The notes: generated by a model from the sequence alone, not told the origin. Shown: positions 25,103 to 34,902, counted from the first letter of the stretch. The stretch is DNA of 59,421 nucleotides from Zoogloeaceae bacterium (GCA_016791005.1 JAEUNY010000129.1:1-59421), one strand, 5' to 3'. Translations and numbers: made by a program.

Positions 25103-28042
25103 TTACAGCGGCCACGATACTTGGAAACGGGCGCCGCCGCCCTCCTGATTTGCAGCCCAGATCCGGCCGCCATGGGCCGCCACGATCTCGCGGCAGATCG
25201 AAAGACCCAGGCCAGTTCCCCCCGCCCCCGAACGGGTGCGGCTACTTTGCACAAACGATTCGAAGATCGAATCGAGTTCAGTGTCGGGAATTCCCGGCCC
25301 TTGGTCCGCCACGGCAAGAAGCACGGCCGGCCGCTCCTCCTTGCCTTTGACTTGTTGGCTGGCGAGCGCATTCACTTCGACGCGCACCACACCGCCACTG
25401 GGTGAGAATTTGGCTGCATTGGAAAGCAGGTTGCGCACGACCTGCCCAGCCCGAGCGGGGTCCACCAGCGCGAAGGGCGCGTCGGGATCCTCATGGACTT
25501 CAAGAGTCAGCTGCCGGGAAACGTAGAGCGCCTCGAATTCCCCCGCCGCCTCCCTGACGAGCCCGCCGAGGTCGATCGGCCGGCAATCGAGCACCATTCT
25601 TCCCGCTTCGAGCTTGGACAGATCGAGCAGGTCATTCAGGAGCTTCAGCAACCGATCTCCGCTGGTCTGAATCCGGTCGAAGTACTCTTTGGCCCGCTCG
25701 CCATTCATTTGGCTGCCCTTGCGAATGCCCAGCTTGGCATTACTCAGGATGGCATGGAGTGGCGTGCGCAATTCATGGGAAATGTTGGCCAGGAACCGGG
25801 ACTTGGCTTCGTTGGCCGTTTCGGCTGCCTCCTTGGCCCTCAGGAGATCCTGGGTTTGCTCGGCCACCAGGGCACTCAATCGATCACGATGGGTGCGAAG
25901 GTCGGCCTCGGCCTGCTTTTGATCCGTGATGTCGGTGCAGGTCCCAATATACCCCACCAAAGCGCCTAAACCGTCAAAGCGGGGTACCCCGTGGGACAGG
26001 ATCCAGCGATATACCCCATCGGCCCGACGCAGACGAAATTCCGTTCGGAAGGCCTTCCTCTCGGCCAGGGAAGGCGGCAGAAAAGTCACCCGATCCCGGT
26101 CGTCCGGATGAACCGCCCCATAGGCGCCGTCGCCCATGGCGGAGGAGCAGGACTCTCCGGTGAATTCTTCCCAGGACTTATTCACGTAGGAGAAATGCCC
26201 GGCCGGGGAGGACATCCAGATCAGCACCGGCGCATTGTCAGCGATTCGGCGGAAGCGCCCTTCGATCTCCCGCACCGCCCATTCCGCCCGCTTGCGATCG
26301 GAAATGTCGGTCATGACACCCAGCACCCGCCGCGCGCGACCCAGATCGTCAGCCTGCATGGTGCGCCCACGGGAGGACACCCAACGCCAACTGCCGCCGT
26401 GGTCCCTCAAGCGATACTCGTTGGCATACAACTGTGACCGCCCGGTCGCGAGGGCATCCAGGAGACCCCGGGTTCGATCCCGATCATCAGGATGAATGAG
26501 GGCAAACCACGCCTCGAAGTCCTCCCACTGTGCCCGGCGTGGATAGCCGAGGATGAGAAAGCACTCCTCCGATCGATACACTCGGTGGCCGCCAACGTCC
26601 CATTCCCAAACCCCCTCGCCAGCGACTTCCAGCGCGAACTGCCACCGCCCAATGCTCTCCTTCAACCTTTGCACGTCGGCCTGGACGCGGGTGGTTTCGA
26701 CATAAACGAGCAGCGCGCCGGCCTCGACGCCATCCTGCTGGTGCGGAATCCGGGTAACGGTGAAAGCGCGGGTGGCGCCACCCCCCCCCTGGCCCGGGAC
26801 GGCAATGCTCCACTCCGAAGGCCCTTCTAACACGCCCGAACCACCAGGGCCTGGGGTGTCCCCCAGGCCTTGAAAGGCTTGCCCTACCAATTCGGAAGAT
26901 GACCGCCCAATCAGTTCGCAGTAGGCGCGATTCACGGCAAGACATCGGGCTTCCCCGTCGACCAGACACACGGGCACCGGCAGTTCATCCATCACGTGAT
27001 ACGCCGCAAAGTGCCCATCTCCGAGGCCTGTCGCCCCGCGATTCGACCCGGCCTGACCGGAAACAGGGGCCGCCCCGGCGATGGCCCTGGAAGCCCGTCC
27101 TCGCCCGACAACCACACCCAGCAAGCACCCCAACAGACTGCCAGCGGCTGCAAATCCCCCGGGCACCGCCCAGACGGGGCGCGCGGAGTGCTCCGCGACC
27201 TCCACCTGCCACTGCTGATCCGCGACTGCCAGCAATACATTGCGGCTCGCTGCCGTAGGGGCCAGCCCCCCATCATGAACCACCGCCCCGCCGGCATGCT
27301 CGACCAGGCGGAATTGAAGATCTGGCCCCAATCCTCGGGTGACGTGGGCCATGAGTTCTCCGAGGTTCACTTCGACAAAAGTACTCCGCCGGGCGCCCCG
27401 GTCTCCCCGGCCATCGACGGAATGGAACAAACCAAGCCGGGCTCCGCCCGCCGCCATAGACTCGATGCCGAGCGCCACCTGATCCGACGCCTGGGCGCGA
27501 CGGATGGCCGCCGCATCCCCGGCATCAAGGTTGCGCACACTGCCCCGGGCAAGATGATCGCCGTCCGCCGGGAAGCGCACAACGATGGTCGATGGACTGA
27601 ACTCGGCCGAACCCATTCCAGCCCCATCCGGGGCAATAAAGCCATTTGACATCAAAGGCGTGTCATAACTTGACCCGTTTTCCACGATTCCGGTAGCGAC
27701 GAAACCCGGCATCCGGTCCAGCCTGAGACGTCGCGCCAGAAGCTCCCATTCCGTCTGATTCAGCCTTGGCTGCACCTCGGCATAGGCGGCGGTTTCGCGA
27801 AGGGCAAAGGTATAGGCTTGAAATGCGTGGGCCAGCGCATCGGCCAGCCGGTTCGCAAGATCATCGTGTGCGGAGGGCCTTGCGGCTTCGGCCCGATAGA
27901 GGAGTGCTGCCCCAACTCCGGAAAATGCCATCAAGGCAATCGCCACCAGCCATCCCGCCAACTTGGCGTGGGCCGGAGCCTGGACGGTCCGACTCTGGGG
28001 GGACCGCCCCGCGCCATCGGGTTCGGGATTCGCATTGGGCAT
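25103..28042 (-). CDS. Multi-PAS membrane sensor histidine kinase
   Basis: This 979-residue sensor begins with a membrane helix at about residues 28-48. A periplasmic CHASE-like domain follows (ADALAHAFQAYTFALRETAAY, RLRLDRMPGF), and a second helix lies near 295-315. Three PAS regions follow at about 345-460, 465-590 and 600-720, the last two with clear PAC motifs (GVMTDISDRKRAE, GTCTDITDQKQAE). A coiled coil leads to HisKA, with the phosphorylated histidine near residue 755 in NISHELRTPLH. The HATPase domain closes the protein with DQGPGIP and GGTGLGLSICREI. No receiver is attached; the two receiver proteins downstream are likely partners. Confidence 0.92.
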   Translation of the reverse strand: MPNANPEPDGAGRSPQSRTVQAPAHAKLAGWLVAIALMAFSGVGAALLYRAEAARPSAHDDLANRLADALAHAFQAYTFALRETAAYAEVQPRLNQTEWELLARRLRLDRMPGFVATGIVENGSSYDTPLMSNGFIAPDGAGMGSAEFSPSTIVVRFPADGDHLARGSVRNLDAGDAAAIRRAQASDQVALGIESMAAGGARLGLFHSVDGRGDRGARRSTFVEVNLGELMAHVTRGLGPDLQFRLVEHAGGAVVHDGGLAPTAASRNVLLAVADQQWQVEVAEHSARPVWAVPGGFAAAGSLLGCLLGVVVGRGRASRAIAGAAPVSGQAGSNRGATGLGDGHFAAYHVMDELPVPVCLVDGEARCLAVNRAYCELIGRSSSELVGQAFQGLGDTPGPGGSGVLEGPSEWSIAVPGQGGGGATRAFTVTRIPHQQDGVEAGALLVYVETTRVQADVQRLKESIGRWQFALEVAGEGVWEWDVGGHRVYRSEECFLILGYPRRAQWEDFEAWFALIHPDDRDRTRGLLDALATGRSQLYANEYRLRDHGGSWRWVSSRGRTMQADDLGRARRVLGVMTDISDRKRAEWAVREIEGRFRRIADNAPVLIWMSSPAGHFSYVNKSWEEFTGESCSSAMGDGAYGAVHPDDRDRVTFLPPSLAERKAFRTEFRLRRADGVYRWILSHGVPRFDGLGALVGYIGTCTDITDQKQAEADLRTHRDRLSALVAEQTQDLLRAKEAAETANEAKSRFLANISHELRTPLHAILSNAKLGIRKGSQMNGERAKEYFDRIQTSGDRLLKLLNDLLDLSKLEAGRMVLDCRPIDLGGLVREAAGEFEALYVSRQLTLEVHEDPDAPFALVDPARAGQVVRNLLSNAAKFSPSGGVVRVEVNALASQQVKGKEERPAVLLAVADQGPGIPDTELDSIFESFVQSSRTRSGAGGTGLGLSICREIVAAHGGRIWAANQEGGGARFQVSWPL

Positions 28043-28084
28043 GAAGCGCCATAACGGCGCCGAACCCGGCCCCTTGAGGAACCG

Positions 28085-28309
28085 TCAGGGGCGGCAGACG
28101 ACGTCCGGGACCCCCAGTTTGCGCAGGACCATTTCGAGCGGACAGAATCGGGTGAAGCCGCTTTGAAACAGATTCGCCCCGACAAACGCGGTGAACCACA
28201 GGAAGTTCTTGCTCACAAACAGAGGGGAAGCCTCGACCCCGAGGGCAAGGGAAATGAGGACGAAGGCTCCGGCGAAGATGCGGACGAATTGATTCACGGT
28301 GAGGGTCAT
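28085..28309 (-). CDS. Small DUF2892-type membrane protein
   Basis: This 74-residue protein has two hydrophobic segments, FVRIFAGAFVLISLALG and a second around FVSKNFLWFTAFVGANLFQS, then TRFCPLEMVLRKLG. The FCP motif and size match the DUF2892 (YgaP-like transmembrane) family. Its ATG overlaps the stop of the RND gene (ATGA). Family members often accompany sulfur- or metal-related transporters. The function is not known. Confidence 0.8.
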   Translation of the reverse strand: MTLTVNQFVRIFAGAFVLISLALGVEASPLFVSKNFLWFTAFVGANLFQSGFTRFCPLEMVLRKLGVPDVVCRP

Positions 28310-31300
28310 GGGCGTACTCCTTCCGAGTCAGAGGACTGCGGCCGACCGGCCAGGGCCGCATGGTAGAGGACCGGGATCACGATCAAGGTCAGCAGCGTCG
28401 ACACCAGAATCCCGAAGATCAGGCTGATCGCGAGCCCGTTGAAGATCGGGTCGTCCAGAATGAAAAACGCGCCGATCATCGCCGCCAGCGCCGTGAGGCC
28501 GATGGGCTTGGCCCGCACAGCGGCTGAACGAATGACCGCTTCGGCAAACGGCACCCCCTCGCCCATCTGATGACGGATGAAATCGACGAGAAGGATCGAG
28601 TTGCGGACGATGATCCCCGCCAGGGCGATCATCCCGATCATGGAGGTGGCGGTGAATTGGGCGCCGAGGAGGGCGTGTCCCGGCATCACCCCAATCAGGG
28701 TCAGCGGAATCGGAGCCATGATGATCAGCGGTACCAGGTAGCTCTTGAAATGGGCCACCACCAGGAGGTAGATCAAAATGAGGCCCACGGCGTAAGCGAT
28801 CCCCATATCCCGGAAGGTTTCGTAAGTGATCTGCCATTCGCCGTCCCACTTCACGCTGTAGCCCGCATAGGGGTCGGCTGGCGCCCGAATGAAATGCTCG
28901 CCGAGGGTGCCAGCCAGGCGGGGCCCGACCAGGGGCAATTCCCGGATCGCGGCCCGGATGTCGAACATGCCATAGAGGGGCGAATCCAGCTTTCCGCCCA
29001 TGTCCCCGGTGACAAAGACCACCGGCAGAAGATCCTTGTGGTAGAGCACCTGCTCCCGGCTCGCCGGACGCACCTCCACCACCTCGGAGACGGGAATCAA
29101 GGTGCCATCGCCAGCCTTGACCCGCAGCTTCAGCACCTGATCGACGGTGGCCTGCTGCTCGGTGGGCAACTGGATGCGTACCGGAATCTCATACTTGTTG
29201 TCGCCCCCATGGACGGGCGTCACGTTCTCCCCGGCCAGCCCCAGTCGCACCACCTCGACCACGTCGGCCTGGGCTACCCCCAGTTGGGCGGCCTTGGTCT
29301 GATTGACCCGCAGGACGATCTTGGGCGCCGCCTCGTCCACCGTGTCGTCGATGCCCACGATGTCCTGCGTCGCCTCGAAATGCGCCCGCACCGTCTGTGC
29401 CACCGCCACTTGCCCGTCGTAATCCGGGCCATAGATCTCGGCCACGATGGGCGCCAGCACCGGGGGGCCGGGCGGCACTTCCACCACCTTGGCATGCCCG
29501 CCCGCTTCCCGCGCGATGGCCTCCACCTCGGCCCGCACCGACACCGCAATCTCGTGGCTCTGGCGCGACCGATGATGCTTGTCCGTCAGGTTGACCTGGA
29601 TGTCCCCCAGTTCCGGCGCCTCACGCAGGTAATACTGCCGGACAAGTCCATTGAAATTGATCGGGCTCGCCGTGCCGGCGTAGGTCTGATAATCCGTCAC
29701 CTCCGGCACTTCGGCCAGCCGGGCGCCGATCTGCTGCAGCACCCGGTTCGTTTCTTCCACCGGCGTCCCCACCGGCATGTCCAGCACCACCTGGAATTCC
29801 GATTTGTTGTCGAAGGGCAACATCTTCAGGACCACCAGCTTGACCACCGCCAGGGACACCGAACCCAGGATCAGCACCAGAATGGCCAGCCAAAGCTTGC
29901 GCCGCGCCCGGGCGCCCGTCTTTGCATCAAGCAAGGGGGTCATCACCCGACGGAAGAAACGGTCCAGGCGACGGGTCAGCGCATCCTCCCCGGCAGTGTG
30001 ACCCGGCGCCGATTTCATCAGGCGGCCAGCCAGCCAGGGCGTGACCACGAAGGCCACCGCGAGGGAAATGGCCATCCCCATCGAAGAATTGATGGGGATC
30101 GGGCTCATGTAGGGGCCCATGCGGCCTGACACGAAGGCCATGGGGAGCAAGGCGGCGATCACCGTGAGGGTCGCCAGAATCGTCGGCCCTCCCACTTCGT
30201 CCACCGCCTTGGGAATCAGCTGGTACAAAGGGGTGCCCGGTTCCAGCACATGCCAGCGATGGATGTTCTCCACCACCACGATGGCATCGTCCACCAGGAT
30301 GCCGATGGAGAAAATCAGGGCAAAGAGGCTGACCCGATTGAGCGTGAAGCCCCAGGCCCAGGAGGCGAACAGGGTCGCGGCCAAGGTGAGGGTCACCGCC
30401 AGACCGACGATCACCGCCTCCCGTCGCCCCAGCGCCAGCAGCACCAGGAGCACCACCGCCGAGGTGGCGAACACCAGCTTGCCGATCAGCTTGTTGGCCT
30501 TGTCGTTGGCCGTGGCGCCGTAGTTGCGGGTCACGGTGAATTCCACCCCTTCCGGGATGACGGCGCCGCGCAGGGCCTCGGCCCGGGCCAGCACCGTGTC
30601 GGCCACGTCGGCCGCGTTGGCACCAGGTTTTTTCGATATGGCCAAGGTCACCGCCGGGAAACTCCCGCGGGCGGAGATGCCCCGGGAAGCCGCCGCCGCG
30701 CCGGAGCCAAACCAGACGTACTGACTGGCCTGATCGGGCCCATCCACCACGTCGGCGACATCGCTCATGAACACCGGTTTGCCATCCCGAACACCCACCA
30801 CCAGGCGGCGAACATCCTCGGCGGATTCGATGTAGGTGCCCGTCTGGACCAGCACTTCCTGATTGTTGGCCACCAGGCTGCCGGCGGGCTGGGAGGCATT
30901 GGAGAGTTGCAACGCCCCCTTGAGGTCCTGAGGCGTCACGCCGTAGGCGGTCATGGCCTCGGTTTTCATGAGCACCCGCAACACGTGCCCCGGGCCACCG
31001 AGGGTTGTCACGTCCCGGGTGCCGGGAATGCGCTTCAGTTCGATTTCCGCCGCCCGGCTCACCTGCTGCAGATCGAAGGCGGATCGGGCCGGATCGGCGG
31101 TCCAGAAAGTGAGGCTGACGATGGGTACATCGTCGATGCCCTTGGGCTTGACGATGGGCTCCAGGGTGCCGAGTTGGGGCGAGAGCCAGTCCCGGTTGGA
31201 ATGGACGGTGTCATAAAGGCGGACCAGGGCCGTCTGGTTTGGTACCCCCACCAGGAACTGCACGGTGATGACCGCCATGCCCGGCCTGGAAACGGAATAG

Positions 31301-31557
31301 ACGTGGTCCACCCCCGCCATGCGGGAGAGCACCTGCTCCGCCGGCCGCGCCACCAGGGCCTCCACGTCCCGCGCCGAAGCGCCAGGGAAGGGCACCAGCA
31401 CGTTGGCCATGGTCACGTCGATCTGGGGCTCCTCCTCCTTCGGCGTCACCAAAGTCGCGAAGATCCCCATCAGGAGGAGAACCAGCCCGATCAGGGGCGT
31501 AATTGCGTTGCGCTGAAAGCCCGCAGCGATGCGGCCCGAAATACCCAACTCAGCCAT
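28306..31557 (-). CDS. RND efflux transporter permease
   Basis: This 1083-residue inner-membrane pump has the standard RND layout: a first helix near residues 15-35, a large periplasmic loop, six helices, a second loop and five or more helices. The N terminus NAITPLIGLVLLLMGIFATL and the segment PFPGASARDVEALVARPAEQ are typical. Helix 4 has FALIFSIGILVDDAIVVVEN with the paired acidic residues used for proton transfer. It lies 13 bases after the adaptor gene. The substrate cannot be deduced. No outer-membrane channel gene is visible in the window, so an unlinked TolC-like protein is implied. Confidence 0.93.
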   Translation of the reverse strand: MAELGISGRIAAGFQRNAITPLIGLVLLLMGIFATLVTPKEEEPQIDVTMANVLVPFPGASARDVEALVARPAEQVLSRMAGVDHVYSVSRPGMAVITVQFLVGVPNQTALVRLYDTVHSNRDWLSPQLGTLEPIVKPKGIDDVPIVSLTFWTADPARSAFDLQQVSRAAEIELKRIPGTRDVTTLGGPGHVLRVLMKTEAMTAYGVTPQDLKGALQLSNASQPAGSLVANNQEVLVQTGTYIESAEDVRRLVVGVRDGKPVFMSDVADVVDGPDQASQYVWFGSGAAAASRGISARGSFPAVTLAISKKPGANAADVADTVLARAEALRGAVIPEGVEFTVTRNYGATANDKANKLIGKLVFATSAVVLLVLLALGRREAVIVGLAVTLTLAATLFASWAWGFTLNRVSLFALIFSIGILVDDAIVVVENIHRWHVLEPGTPLYQLIPKAVDEVGGPTILATLTVIAALLPMAFVSGRMGPYMSPIPINSSMGMAISLAVAFVVTPWLAGRLMKSAPGHTAGEDALTRRLDRFFRRVMTPLLDAKTGARARRKLWLAILVLILGSVSLAVVKLVVLKMLPFDNKSEFQVVLDMPVGTPVEETNRVLQQIGARLAEVPEVTDYQTYAGTASPINFNGLVRQYYLREAPELGDIQVNLTDKHHRSRQSHEIAVSVRAEVEAIAREAGGHAKVVEVPPGPPVLAPIVAEIYGPDYDGQVAVAQTVRAHFEATQDIVGIDDTVDEAAPKIVLRVNQTKAAQLGVAQADVVEVVRLGLAGENVTPVHGGDNKYEIPVRIQLPTEQQATVDQVLKLRVKAGDGTLIPVSEVVEVRPASREQVLYHKDLLPVVFVTGDMGGKLDSPLYGMFDIRAAIRELPLVGPRLAGTLGEHFIRAPADPYAGYSVKWDGEWQITYETFRDMGIAYAVGLILIYLLVVAHFKSYLVPLIIMAPIPLTLIGVMPGHALLGAQFTATSMIGMIALAGIIVRNSILLVDFIRHQMGEGVPFAEAVIRSAAVRAKPIGLTALAAMIGAFFILDDPIFNGLAISLIFGILVSTLLTLIVIPVLYHAALAGRPQSSDSEGVRP

Positions 31558-31569
31558 GTCGCCCGCCGG

Positions 31570-32628
31570 TCACTCGGCCTTGCGGGCGGCGACCGCCAGC
31601 AGTCCGGCCTGGATCGCATCCGCCGCGATCGTCTCCCCGGCCTTGAGGCCCGAGAGCACCTCGATCCGGCCCTCGCCCACCGCCTCACCAGCGCGGATCT
31701 GGCGCAACTGAATCCGTCCGGCCTCATCCACCACATACACCCCGGTCACCTCGCCCCGGCGCAACACCGCACCGGCGGGCACGCTGAGACGCGGCTGCAC
31801 GCCCCCCGCCATGAGATGCACCCGGGCCGCCAAGCCGGGCACGACCCCAGGCAATTGCGGGGGCAGGTCAACCCTCACCCGCAGGGTATGGGTGCGGGGG
31901 TCAGCGGCCGGCAGCACGGTCACCGCGACGCCATCGACCCACCGGCCACTGGCGGGGAACTCCACCCGCGCCGCCAGGCGTGACCCCGGAGCCGGCGTCA
32001 CCGCCCCCAGGCGGGCCTGGGGAATCTCGGCCACCGCCCGCAGCGTTGCCGGGTCGTACACGGTCACCAGCGGGGTGCCTGGCTGGGCCATCTCTCCCAG
32101 CTCCGCATGGCGCGCAGCCACCACGCCGGCAATCGGCGCGGTGACGGTGGTGAAACCCAGGGTGGTGGCCGCCTGGCTCCGATTGGCCTGGGCCGCCACC
32201 AACTGGGCGTCCGCCGCCTTCATACCCGCCTCGGCCTGATCCAGCGCTGACTGACTGACGAACTGCCGCGCCACGAGGCTCTTGGTTCGCTCGTACTGAG
32301 CCCGAGCATTGATGGCATTGGCCCGGGCCTGGGCTACGGCGGCCTCGGCGCCCGCCACGGCCTGACCAGCCTGGGCGGGGTCGATCCGCATCAGCACTGC
32401 GCCCCGCGCGACCAGGCTCCCGGCGTCCACCTGGACCGCCACCACGCGTCCCGCCGTCTGGGCGGAGACCGTCGCCTGATTGCGTGATTCAATGACGCCC
32501 TCCGCAGGATAGGCGGTGGGCAACGTGGACGCCTCCACGGTCAGGCGCTCAAGGGCCGGCGCATCCGCGGCCCACGCCAGGGGGCCGAACGTCAGGAGGG
32601 AAAGGGCGACAACCGCAACTTTGAACAT
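31570..32628 (-). CDS. RND periplasmic adaptor (membrane fusion protein)
   Basis: This 352-residue exported protein links the RND pump to an outer-membrane channel. A signal peptide (MFKVAVVALSLLTFGPLAWA) ends at AADAP. The lipoyl half-motifs TVSAQTAGRVVAVQVDAGSLV and VTAPIAGVVAARHAELGEMA flank a helical hairpin with QARANAINARAQYERTKSL. The beta-barrel and membrane-proximal domains follow. There is no lipobox, unlike AcrA. It is the first gene of the RND operon and starts unusually close to its predicted promoter. Confidence 0.92.
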   Translation of the reverse strand: MFKVAVVALSLLTFGPLAWAADAPALERLTVEASTLPTAYPAEGVIESRNQATVSAQTAGRVVAVQVDAGSLVARGAVLMRIDPAQAGQAVAGAEAAVAQARANAINARAQYERTKSLVARQFVSQSALDQAEAGMKAADAQLVAAQANRSQAATTLGFTTVTAPIAGVVAARHAELGEMAQPGTPLVTVYDPATLRAVAEIPQARLGAVTPAPGSRLAARVEFPASGRWVDGVAVTVLPAADPRTHTLRVRVDLPPQLPGVVPGLAARVHLMAGGVQPRLSVPAGAVLRRGEVTGVYVVDEAGRIQLRQIRAGEAVGEGRIEVLSGLKAGETIAADAIQAGLLAVAARKAE

Positions 32629-32631
32629 GTT

Positions 32632-32664
32632 TATTAGTATATTCTTATTTATAGGCCAGTTAAA
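32632..32664 (-). promoter_or_regulatory. AT-rich promoter/operator of the RND operon
   Basis: On the minus strand TTTAAC (32664-32659), 17 bases, then TATACT (32641-32636) form a sigma-70-like promoter whose start would fall on or beside the ATG at 32628. An imperfect dyad, TATTAGTA...TATTTATA read on the plus strand (32632-32653), covers the -10 region. The AT-rich patch stands out from the surrounding GC-rich DNA. No Shine-Dalgarno sequence is visible. Confidence 0.45.
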
Positions 32665-32688
32665 GCCCGGGCCCCTCCCGCTTGGTGC

Positions 32689-33081
32689 TCAAGCCAGGGT
32701 AGCGAGGGCATAGTCGGCCATGGCGGAGACCACCTCCGGGGCTTCGCCGACCGCCCCGGCCAACTCGATTCGGCAGGCTGGATAACGCTGGCGCAGGCCT
32801 TCCACCCATGCCGGAACATCCCGCTTGAGGTGGCCGCCCTGGGCGAGGAACACCGGCACCACGATGATGGCCGAGGCCCCGCCCGCCACCAGATTTTCGG
32901 CCGCCTGATCGAGGTTCGGGCTCAAGAACTCCATGAAGGCGAGCGCCACGGCCAGCCCCGGGCGGCGCTCTACCATACGCTCCTGCACCCGCTGCATCGG
33001 CCGCGCCCATTCCGGGTCACGCGCCCCATGGCCGAATAAAATGACCGCTGTCTGGCCAGAGTCTCCGGGAATTCCGCTCAT
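32689..33081 (-). CDS. cbiX: Sirohydrochlorin chelatase-like protein (CbiX/SirB, short form)
   Basis: This protein of about 130 residues is a single-domain CbiX-type chelatase. It has the metal-site histidine in LFGHGARDPEWARP and a second in PVFLAQGGHLKRDVP, with SPNLDQA between them. The family inserts cobalt, nickel or iron into sirohydrochlorin. Iron insertion would give siroheme, the cofactor of the NirB in this window, although the two genes are 22 kb apart. I start at 33081, nine bases after GGAG; in-frame ATGs at 33096 and 33111 are alternatives. Confidence 0.87.
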   Translation of the reverse strand: MSGIPGDSGQTAVILFGHGARDPEWARPMQRVQERMVERRPGLAVALAFMEFLSPNLDQAAENLVAGGASAIIVVPVFLAQGGHLKRDVPAWVEGLRQRYPACRIELAGAVGEAPEVVSAMADYALATLA

Positions 33082-33187
33082 CACACCCATCTCCATTTGA
33101 TTGTCGCGCACCCGCCGCCAGCCAGAATCGGGCTATCCTTTTGGCCGACCTTCTCGCTCACTTCTGCTCACTTTCGACTTCCCGCCC

Positions 33188-34021
33188 ATGTTCATGCTTC
33201 GTCTCGCCGCCCTTCCCCTGCTTGCCCTTGTCACCGCCCTGGCCCAGGCCCAGCCGAGGATCGACCCGGTGCCAGGTGGCATCGTCAAAGTATCCGTCGC
33301 CCCGGCCGACGAAGCCCGTCCCCAGGTGTTTTACGGCGAACGACGGACCCTCGTGCTGGGTTCGCCGGAGGGCTGGCAGGCCCTGGTGGGCATTCCTATC
33401 GACACCTCGCCCGGGGACCAAAGCCTGCGGGTCCGTCATGAGAACGGCCAGGAAACCACTGCCACGTTCACCGTGGCTGCCAAGACTTACCCGGAACAGC
33501 ACCTGAGCGTCAAGGACCCCAACATGGTGGAGCCTGACGCCCCCACCCTGGCCCGCATCGAATCCGAGCAGCGGCTCCAGGACGAGGCGAAAATCCGCTG
33601 GCGCGATCTGGCAGAGACGGACACCGAACTGTTGGCGCCATCCAGCGGCCGTCTGTCCAGCCGCTTTGGACTGCGGCGCCTCATCAACGGCCAGCCGCGA
33701 GCACCCCACCGTGGCCTCGACATTGCCGTGCCCACCGGCACCCCCGTCCGCGCCCCCAACGCTGGCAAGATCTCCCTGGTCGGCGACTATTTCTTCAACG
33801 GCAAGACGGTCTTCATCGACCACGGTCAGGGGCTGATCTCCATGATCTGCCACCTCAGCCAAACCGACGTAGCCGAGGGGGACACCGTCCGCCCCGGCCA
33901 ACGCCTGGGCGCCTCCGGGTCCACCGGACGCGCCACCGGCCCCCATGTCCATTGGACGGTATTCCTCAACGGCACCGCTGTGGACCCGGAACTCTTCCTG
34001 CCCGGCCCCATCGCGCGCTGA
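33188..34021 (+). CDS. M23-family peptidoglycan endopeptidase
   Basis: This 277-residue exported protein has a signal peptide (MFMLRLAALPLLALVTALAQ) and an N-terminal domain with GIVKVSV and LVGIPIDTSPG, a pattern seen in several periplasmic LytM proteins. The catalytic M23 domain at about 165-270 has the zinc ligands in HRGLDIAVPTGTPV and GPHVHW. It should cleave peptide cross-links in peptidoglycan. The start at 33188 is chosen because the signal peptide begins there; the longer frame adds non-homologous residues. Confidence 0.92.
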   Translation: MFMLRLAALPLLALVTALAQAQPRIDPVPGGIVKVSVAPADEARPQVFYGERRTLVLGSPEGWQALVGIPIDTSPGDQSLRVRHENGQETTATFTVAAKTYPEQHLSVKDPNMVEPDAPTLARIESEQRLQDEAKIRWRDLAETDTELLAPSSGRLSSRFGLRRLINGQPRAPHRGLDIAVPTGTPVRAPNAGKISLVGDYFFNGKTVFIDHGQGLISMICHLSQTDVAEGDTVRPGQRLGASGSTGRATGPHVHWTVFLNGTAVDPELFLPGPIAR

Positions 34022-34031
34022 CGCGCCTTCC

Positions 34032-34856
34032 TTACACGCGCGGCGCTGGAGCCCCCCGCGTCAGCGTCTCGATGAGGCGGGCGGCCGCGGCCAAGCCGAA
34101 GCCGGCGGTCACCGCCATGCTGGAGCCGAACCCGGCGCAGGACAGCCCCGCCGGCCCGGCCCCTGCTTCGCAGCTTGCATCCGGATAGCTCAGCGGTTCG
34201 GTGGAATACACGGCCTCGACGCCAAAACGCTTCTTCGGATCGCGAGGGAATCCATGCTCCTTGCGCAGGCAAGCGCGGACCTTTGCGAGCAGCGGGTCCT
34301 GAATGGTACGGGCCAGATCATCTACGCGAATCCGCGTGGGGTCGGTCTGCCCGCCCGCCGCGCCGGCCACGATGAGCGGCACGGCAAGACGCTGCACATG
34401 GGCAATGATCGCCACCTTGGCCCGAAGCTGGTCGATGGCGTCCACCACCCCGTCCAGCCTCGTCCCCAGTAGATCCGCCACATTCTCCGGGGTGACGAAG
34501 TCATCAATGGGCGTCACCCGACAATCGGGATTGATGCCGGCAATGCGTTCGGCCATGGCCAGGACCTTGGCCTGACCCAGGGTCGCCTCCAGGGCGTGGG
34601 CCTGACGGTTCAGGTTGGACTCGGCCACATGATCGAGATCGATCAGGGTGAGGCGCCCCACGCCGCTGCGGGCCAAGGCCTCCACGGCCCAGGACCCGAC
34701 GCCACCAATCCCGACCACCGCCACGTGGGCCGCCTGGAGGCGGGCGAGGCCCTCTGCGCCATATAGCCGGGCGACCCCGCCGAACCGGCGCGCGGAATCG
34801 ACCCGGGCGGCATCAAACCCCGAATCACCAACGGGTGTTTCCTCACTGCGAATCAT
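34032..34856 (-). CDS. tcdA: tRNA threonylcarbamoyladenosine dehydratase
   Basis: This 274-residue E1-like enzyme cyclises t6A at position 37 of tRNAs using ATP. The nucleotide fold has VVGIGGVGSWAVEALARSG, followed by LIDLDHVAESNLNRQ. Further conserved segments are RAKVAIIAHV and YSTEPLSYP near the C terminus. I start at 34856, three bases after GGGGGAG; the longer frame has no family match. It is divergent from the Sel1 gene and convergent with the M23 gene. Confidence 0.92.
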   Translation of the reverse strand: MIRSEETPVGDSGFDAARVDSARRFGGVARLYGAEGLARLQAAHVAVVGIGGVGSWAVEALARSGVGRLTLIDLDHVAESNLNRQAHALEATLGQAKVLAMAERIAGINPDCRVTPIDDFVTPENVADLLGTRLDGVVDAIDQLRAKVAIIAHVQRLAVPLIVAGAAGGQTDPTRIRVDDLARTIQDPLLAKVRACLRKEHGFPRDPKKRFGVEAVYSTEPLSYPDASCEAGAGPAGLSCAGFGSSMAVTAGFGLAAAARLIETLTRGAPAPRV

Positions 34857-34902
34857 GAACTCCCCCGCCTTGGAACCCTCCAACCGCCCAGGAGGATGTG
34901 GA

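Noticed and set aside
28570..30129. Plus-strand open frame opposite the RND permease
   Set aside because: His/Arg/Gly-rich product typical of an antisense shadow; the RND protein is certain.
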